From NCBI GenBank assembly GCA_934644775.1, contig CAKUDB010000017.1, positions 1 to 58,059 on the forward strand: a stretch of 58,059 bases of DNA, in the 5' to 3' direction. The stretch is from an uncultured bacterium. Its GTDB lineage: Bacteria > Vulcanimicrobiota > Xenobia > Xenobiales > Xenobiaceae. Of the stretch, positions 53,599 to 58,059 are shown piece after piece; positions within the stretch are counted from its first letter, which is position 1, and each line of letters starts with the position of its first letter. The notes below the pieces were generated by a model, which worked only from the letters and a program-made list of their open reading frames with translations, was not told the origin of the DNA and ran no database searches. The position numbers and the translations under genes were made by a program.

Positions 53599-54369
53599 TC
53601 AGAATTTCAATTCAGTTTTCCGCAAGTTGGCTAAAGTTTCGTCGTCAGTAAAGCTCATTTGGATAGGCGTAACAGAAACATAACCGTCGTGTACAGCCTT
53701 AAAATCGGTGCCTTCCTCAAGCTCTCCTTGGGGAAGCTCACCATGGATCCAGTAATAGTCCCGCCCCCAAGGATCAGCTAATTGTTTCACATCCTGATGA
53801 TAGATACTCTTACCCTGGCGAGTAAAAAGTAAGCCTTTGATCTCTTCCTCAGGAATATCAGGAATATTCATACTCAAAATCGAGCGATGGGGCACGCTAA
53901 TTTGAGAAGCTTGCCATTTATCGAACAAACGGTGGGCCCAACGAGCAGCCATATCATAGCGCTGGGGATTACGCCCTACCAAAGATACAGCCAGAGAAGG
54001 CACCTGCATAACTATACCTTCCAAAGCGGAAGAGACTGTAGCCGAATAGGAAATATCGTACCCCATATTGGCCCCGCGATTGATACCAGTAAGCAAAAAG
54101 TCTGGCTTTTCACCGCAGATCCTATACATGCCTAACATAACGCAATCGGTAGGCGTACCGCTGGCAGCGAACCAACGCACGTTACCTTCTTCCCATTGCT
54201 TATAAATACGCAAAGGATCGTGGAAAGTAAGCGAATGGCTGGAAGCACTGCGTTGCAAATGGGGAGCTACTACAGTAATTTTTACATCCTTAATGGTAGC
54301 GAACTCAGCAGCCAAAGCTCTAATGCCGGGAGCGTCGATACCGTCATCGTTAGTTATAAGTATATGCAC
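53599..54369 (-). CDS. surE: 5-prime/3-prime nucleotidase SurE
   Basis: Metal-dependent survival-protein nucleotidase. The metal site LITNDDGIDAPGI, then SSHSLTF, SGTPTDCVMLG and GINRGANMG are all present. GTG 54369 is preferred because it gives the family start (V/M)HILITNDDG, 28 nt after the upstream stop. ATG 54441 would add 24 unconserved residues and overlap the upstream gene. Central gene of the six-gene run. Confidence 0.93.
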   Translation of the reverse strand: MHILITNDDGIDAPGIRALAAEFATIKDVKITVVAPHLQRSASSHSLTFHDPLRIYKQWEEGNVRWFAASGTPTDCVMLGMYRICGEKPDFLLTGINRGANMGYDISYSATVSSALEGIVMQVPSLAVSLVGRNPQRYDMAARWAHRLFDKWQASQISVPHRSILSMNIPDIPEEEIKGLLFTRQGKSIYHQDVKQLADPWGRDYYWIHGELPQGELEEGTDFKAVHDGYVSVTPIQMSFTDDETLANLRKTELKF

Positions 54370-54397
54370 TTCTCTGGGCCTATCTTTAAATAAAAGT

Positions 54398-54847
54398 CTA
54401 TTTCTTGCCTTCTTTAGCGTCGGCAGCTTTCTTCTCGTCATCTTCGCGAGTAATGACCTCGTGAGTGACTACCACATTTACGGTACGGCGCACTTCATTG
54501 TCAGCCTGACCGACATATAACTTACTGCTGTGATCGTTGAAATCATGTTTAAAGAACCAAGCAACCGAGGAGACTATCAAACCGAGAACGCCCCATACTA
54601 TGGCCAATTGGTAAAGATTGAGGTCAGACCAAAGCAAATTTAAGCCAGGGACACTACCAAATTGGACATTAGGAAGCAAGAAACCGGCAATAGCAATAAT
54701 AACAGCTTCGCCTAAGCGCTTTCCGACGTGCATACCAAAGCGATGGGCTCCGTTAGTAGTTGCATATGAATAATAGATGATAGCTAAAATAACAAGAGCG
54801 GTTATATAATGAGGAATGTAATAATGCAGGGATAAAAAACTAGGCAT
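54398..54847 (-). CDS. Small membrane protein of unknown function
   Basis: 149 aa with about three TM helices (about 8-28, 46-62, 78-98) and a charged, Lys/Asp/Glu-rich tail ending KEGKK. No family recognised. Appears to be the first gene of the run leading to surE, the kinase and glycan genes; divergent from the hydrolase at 54975. Confidence 0.65.
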   Translation of the reverse strand: MPSFLSLHYYIPHYITALVILAIIYYSYATTNGAHRFGMHVGKRLGEAVIIAIAGFLLPNVQFGSVPGLNLLWSDLNLYQLAIVWGVLGLIVSSVAWFFKHDFNDHSSKLYVGQADNEVRRTVNVVVTHEVITREDDEKKAADAKEGKK

Positions 54848-54974
54848 AATTCTTATCCGCCTACCTTTCTAAAGAATAAGCCTTCCTGCATTCCCTGCCT
54901 TAGTAATAATCCCTTTTTAGAGCTCTGCAGACTACCGAGCAGGGGCAGCAAATGTAGCCAAGAAAAACAAAAGT

Positions 54975-55901
54975 ATGAAAAATAGTTGGCATAGATGCTT
55001 GATTTTTGTTTTTGTCTTCTTATTCTTGGCCTCTTGCTTAGTAAACACAACTAATCTAGCTCAAGCTGGCCCTAATATCTCCATTCGCCTTCTTCCTTCC
55101 CAACAAGGAATAGCTATCCAGGAATGGACTTACCCTTCAGGCAAATTAAAGGTAAAAGGTAAACTTTATATCGCCGAAAAATTAGGTCTCCCTAAAGCCT
55201 TAATTATTTTTAACCACGACGGTATTTCAGGTATTTCTAAATACCACGAGCTATCCAGTTTACGCCTAGCTTCCCAAGGTTACGCCGTCTTTTCCCCTAG
55301 CTATCGCGGTGAAGACGGCTCCGAAGGCCAAATAGAGATTGCTAAAGGTGAAGTTGATGATGTAATCAATGTGCTACCTTGGTTGCGCTCACAAGTAAAG
55401 AGCGACAAGGTTTACCTTATGGGGGCTTCACATGGCGCTTTAATAAGTCTTCTAGCCGCCTCACGATTAGCTCCGGGAGAGATTAAAGGGGTAGTTTTTG
55501 CCTACGGGGTAGCCGATATTTACTCTTGGTGGGACTATTTGCAAAAAGCCGGCAAGTTAGGCAAAGATCCTATTACCAGAAGGACTTACGGCGACGGCCC
55601 CCAAGCTCGCCCTCAATCTTTTAGTATCCGCCACGGTTTGACAGCCGCTCAAAAATTGCAAGTTCCTATACTTATACTACAAGGCGGCCAAGACGATATT
55701 ACTCCTCCGCAACAAGGTAGAACTTTAGCCCAAGCTTTAAAAGAGCGCGGTGCCGATTATCAATACAAAGAGTATCCCAATTGTTTGCACGGTTTCTTAG
55801 TATATGCTCCCTACCTTAAAAACGGAGTGACCCAAGCTGAACGGCGCGAAACTGAACAAGCTTGGCAAGATATTTTTACTTTCTTAGCTGAAGATAATTA
55901 G
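54975..55901 (+). CDS. Exported alpha/beta hydrolase (dienelactone hydrolase / S9-like)
   Basis: N-terminal signal with a possible lipobox LASC (C21). The hydrolase fold shows the nucleophile elbow MGASHGA (GxSxG), a late Asp in GGQDDITPP and His in LHGF, so the triad is complete. It could act as an esterase or peptidase outside the cytoplasm. Residues 60-110 (KGKLYIAEKLGLPKALIIFNHDG) resemble the start of dienelactone hydrolases. Followed by a strong terminator. Confidence 0.85.
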   Translation: MKNSWHRCLIFVFVFLFLASCLVNTTNLAQAGPNISIRLLPSQQGIAIQEWTYPSGKLKVKGKLYIAEKLGLPKALIIFNHDGISGISKYHELSSLRLASQGYAVFSPSYRGEDGSEGQIEIAKGEVDDVINVLPWLRSQVKSDKVYLMGASHGALISLLAASRLAPGEIKGVVFAYGVADIYSWWDYLQKAGKLGKDPITRRTYGDGPQARPQSFSIRHGLTAAQKLQVPILILQGGQDDITPPQQGRTLAQALKERGADYQYKEYPNCLHGFLVYAPYLKNGVTQAERRETEQAWQDIFTFLAEDN

Positions 55902-55912
55902 TCTCTCTACTT

Positions 55913-55960
55913 AATAAAGACCTACAGTGGCTGCGATACTGCAGGTCTTTATTACTTTTT
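55913..55960 (+). terminator. Rho-independent terminator of the hydrolase gene
   Basis: Stem of about 16 bp with one mismatch (AATAAAGACCTACAGT / ACTGCAGGTCTTTATT) around a 9-nt loop, followed by ACTTTTT. It starts 11 nt after the stop codon at 55901 and lies between convergent genes. Confidence 0.85.
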
Positions 55961-55992
55961 AGATGGCAAAAATTCCGCTAGTTTTAGCTATT

Positions 55993-57081
55993 TTAGCTAT
56001 GGCAACAAGCGTCATTAGCCGTACATTCTTCGTCGGCGTCTTCCAATTCTAAAGTGGCATGTTCTATTCCCAATTGGGCCAACACTTTTCTAAGTTTACT
56101 CTTAATTGAGTGACCATCGACCTTATTATCAACTACAATATGAGCAGTTAAGGCATTCAATCTAGTACTGACAGCCCAAATGTGCATATGGTGAATACTC
56201 TTTACGCCTTTTACTTCTAAGCATTTTTGGGTAACTTCATCTAAATTGATACTGCTAGGCACACCATCTACAGCGATTTTTAAGCTATCGCACAAGAAGT
56301 CCCAAGAGGAAACAATAATAATTATGGCCACAATTAAACTTATAATGGTATCGATTATATATAAATTGGTAAAGTAGATAATAATGCCGGAAACTAGCAC
56401 ACCGACGGAGACTAAAGTATCAGCCATCATATGCCAGAAAGCGCCGGCCACATTTAAGTCGTCACGGCGATTTCTGTTAAGTAAATAAACTGTCAGACCG
56501 TTGACCAAGATACCCACAGCGGCCACATAGGAAACCATGACTCCTTGAATAGGCTCAGGATGGCTAAAACGTCTCACACTTTCGTAAATAATGCCCAATA
56601 CTGCCACAATCAAAATAATGGCATTGACTAAAGAGATTAAAATGGTCGATTTCCTTAAGCCATAAGTAAAGTTGGCTTTGGTATGAACTCCGGCCAAAAT
56701 AGCCGCCATAAGGGCTAAAGCTAAACTAAAAACATCACTCAAATTGTGGCCAGCGTCGGAGAGCAAACCTAAGGAGTTAAATTTAAAACCACAGAAAGCT
56801 TCTACAGCTACGTAAATTAAATTGATAGCAATACTTATATAAAGTACCTTGCGGATATGACCATCTAAATTATCAGTTTCAAAGTGATTGTGGTTATGGT
56901 GAAATAAATCGTGAATATGGCCATGCTCATGCTCGCAATGTCCATGCTCATGCTCGTGATCATGTTGGCAATTTTCAGACTCATGCTTATGGTCTTCGTG
57001 GTGATGGTCATGTTCCGAGCAGTATTTTTTAGGCTCGGGAGATATATTATCATTTATTGTCTTTGAAGAATTGTTTGACAT
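55993..57081 (-). CDS. Cation diffusion facilitator (Zn/Cd/Co efflux)
   Basis: Six TM helices (about 85-290) with the metal sites SDAGHNLSD and HMMADTLVS (HxxxD pairs on TM2 and TM5), then a cytosolic C-terminal domain. The N-terminus is a His/Glu-rich metal-sensing tail (HEHGHCEHEHGH) of about 50 residues, and the C-terminus ends in Cys/His (CCHS). Exports divalent metal, most likely zinc. ATG 57081 is preferred over a TTG at 57132, though neither has a clear ribosome site. Sits beside the right-end repeats. Confidence 0.93.
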   Translation of the reverse strand: MSNNSSKTINDNISPEPKKYCSEHDHHHEDHKHESENCQHDHEHEHGHCEHEHGHIHDLFHHNHNHFETDNLDGHIRKVLYISIAINLIYVAVEAFCGFKFNSLGLLSDAGHNLSDVFSLALALMAAILAGVHTKANFTYGLRKSTILISLVNAIILIVAVLGIIYESVRRFSHPEPIQGVMVSYVAAVGILVNGLTVYLLNRNRRDDLNVAGAFWHMMADTLVSVGVLVSGIIIYFTNLYIIDTIISLIVAIIIIVSSWDFLCDSLKIAVDGVPSSINLDEVTQKCLEVKGVKSIHHMHIWAVSTRLNALTAHIVVDNKVDGHSIKSKLRKVLAQLGIEHATLELEDADEECTANDACCHS

Positions 57082-57132
57082 GTTGGAAATGATTATATAA
57101 TTTTGTAGATTATCCTGCAAAGTTTTTATCAA

Positions 57133-58059
57133 TTAGGCGAAGCAACAATCGCCTTGTTTTTGGGATTAAAGTGTTTTGATTATCAATTATTAAGTATCAA
57201 TATTGTCTTACGCTACGTAGCATTATTGCATTTACTGTACCAGCACCAACCTGTTTGGTTGCGCAGTATTATTGCATTCGCTGCGCCAATTTCTTGAGCT
57301 TAACACCTTTTTTTGCTGGCGTGACATAGTTGCACTCGTCACGCCCTGATTTTGGGTCTATAGCCTGTTCATTTTATGGCAGGCGGACAGTTATAGCGGA
57401 AGGCGGAACAAAACATGTTTGTGTCGCGCAGCATTGTTGCACTTGCTGCGCCTACCTTTGGGCTATAGCCCGTTCATTTCATAATAAGCGAACAGTTTAG
57501 CTCAGCCAGTGTGGCGCATTTTTTGGGCCAACAGGCGGAAGTGATGGCTCTGGAGGGCGAAGAACATTGACCGCGCTACCGAGCCCGCGTCGGTCAGTTC
57601 GAGCCTGGAAGAGACATTGCTGGAGATAGCCAACATGAACATGAGCCCGCTGCCAAAACTTATAGCGGAAGTTTGGCCATATCGGTAGCGCAGGTCTTAG
57701 TCGAACGGACGTGAGACTAATCAAACCGGAGCGTCGATATGGCTAAAACTGGAGCTAACACGAAATAGCTAACGGCGGGCCTACATTATTAAACGTCTCT
57801 ACATAGCAAAAAATGCGCTGCCTAGCACAATAGAGCCAGCCCCCGTTTGGATTGCGCAGTATCGTGCACTTACTGCGCCTTGCTTTTGGGCTTAACGCCT
57901 TTTTGCCAGCGTGACATAGTTGCACTCGTCACGCCCTACTTTTTGGCATTAGCTCGTTCATTTCATAGCAGGCGGACATTTTATAGCGGAAGGCGGAACA
58001 AAGGTACAGGGGTTAAAGTCTCCGTTTCTCTGCTGGCTGGCTGCGTTTACGCCTATAGC
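57133..58059. repeat. Right-end array of palindromic repeat modules
   Basis: At least two copies of an ordered unit: hairpin B, linker 1, hairpin A, linker 2, and then the start of the large hairpin seen at 57-178. Hairpin B occurs at 57261-57286, 57426-57451 and 57854-57878 (stems GCGCAG/CTGCGC, GCGCAGC/GCTGCGC, GCGCAGTA/TACTGCGC). Hairpin A occurs at 57318-57345 and 57908-57935 (stem GCGTGAC/GTCACGC). Loops keep the core TTGCAYT (one copy GTGCACT). A degenerate copy of B seems to lie at 57211-57245. Linker 2 contains the palindrome GGGCTATAGCCC at 57460-57471. The region 57497-57724 is a non-repeated insert of higher GC. No protein gene is supported anywhere in this block. Confidence 0.8.

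Noticed and set aside
57497..57724. Minus-strand frame of 75 codons
   Set aside because: No recognisable domain and high Arg/Pro content typical of a random GC-rich frame; kept only as an unexplained insert.
57133..58059. Repeated units considered as a CRISPR array
   Set aside because: Units are imperfect, of unequal spacing and modular, with no constant direct repeat and unique spacers, and no cas genes nearby.

Overview
The window is a bacterial segment of moderate GC, and about 90 percent of it is coding. Most genes lie on the minus strand in short operons. I cannot place the organism with confidence. Starts are preceded by AGGAG-type ribosome binding sites. Ribosomal protein L27 carries a cleavable N-terminal extension of the Firmicutes type. 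Wall recycling and lipid-carrier genes (murI, uppP, anmK) are present, no LPS gene is visible, and FHA, kinase and phosphatase signalling proteins are abundant. Together this suggests an uncultured lineage of the Firmicutes/Cyanobacteria side of the tree (inference only). Both ends fall inside the same family of hairpin-rich repeats, so the window is probably a complete contig broken at repeats.

Layout. 1-430: palindromic repeat modules. 477-1652: plsC and rpmA. 1807-9322: a signalling cassette with a TPR-FHA protein, a zinc-ribbon FHA protein, a von Willebrand A protein, a zinc-ribbon/pseudokinase/PP2C fusion and a Ser/Thr kinase, followed by a secreted M48-like peptidase. 10668-16818: a polyamine-type cluster with SAM decarboxylase, a DUF4178 membrane protein, a tiny membrane peptide, a membrane-embedded spermidine synthase homologue and a Tat-exported FAD oxidoreductase. 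16790-20000: dus, a sirtuin, and an unusual membrane-tailed formyltransferase. 20140-30095: a TPR/GAF/degenerate-GGDEF protein, a Ski2-like helicase with an expandable N-terminal tail, and metH. 30405-35478: a UDP-glucuronate decarboxylase-like epimerase, yqeG, a DUF3662-FHA protein, rlmN, a secreted protein and a LmbE-like deacetylase.

35628-38851: the transaldolase and transketolase pair. 39208-41423: a RsbU-type phosphatase and a secreted repeat protein. 41484-47193: a DHH-CBS-nucleotidyltransferase, anmK, uppP and murI. 47335-50117: a PLP lyase, a FabZ-like dehydratase and a membrane protein. 50143-54847: a six-gene run with a hexapeptide acyltransferase, a ComF-like protein, a WecG/TagA glycosyltransferase, a histidine kinase, surE and a membrane protein. 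54975-57081: a secreted alpha/beta hydrolase and a His-rich CDF transporter. 57133-58059: more repeat modules.

The most unusual items are four. (1) The terminal repeat modules contain short hairpins that keep the loop (about GTTGCACT) while the stems change in a compensating way. (2) The kinase/pseudokinase-phosphatase/vWA/FHA cassette shares a common zinc ribbon. (3) The DUF4178 polyamine-type cluster ends in a Tat lipoprotein oxidase. (4) Several enzymes have altered key residues: PlsC with HX4E, a sirtuin lacking the class III YxxR pair, a DHH domain without its aspartates, and GGDEF domains without GGDEF.
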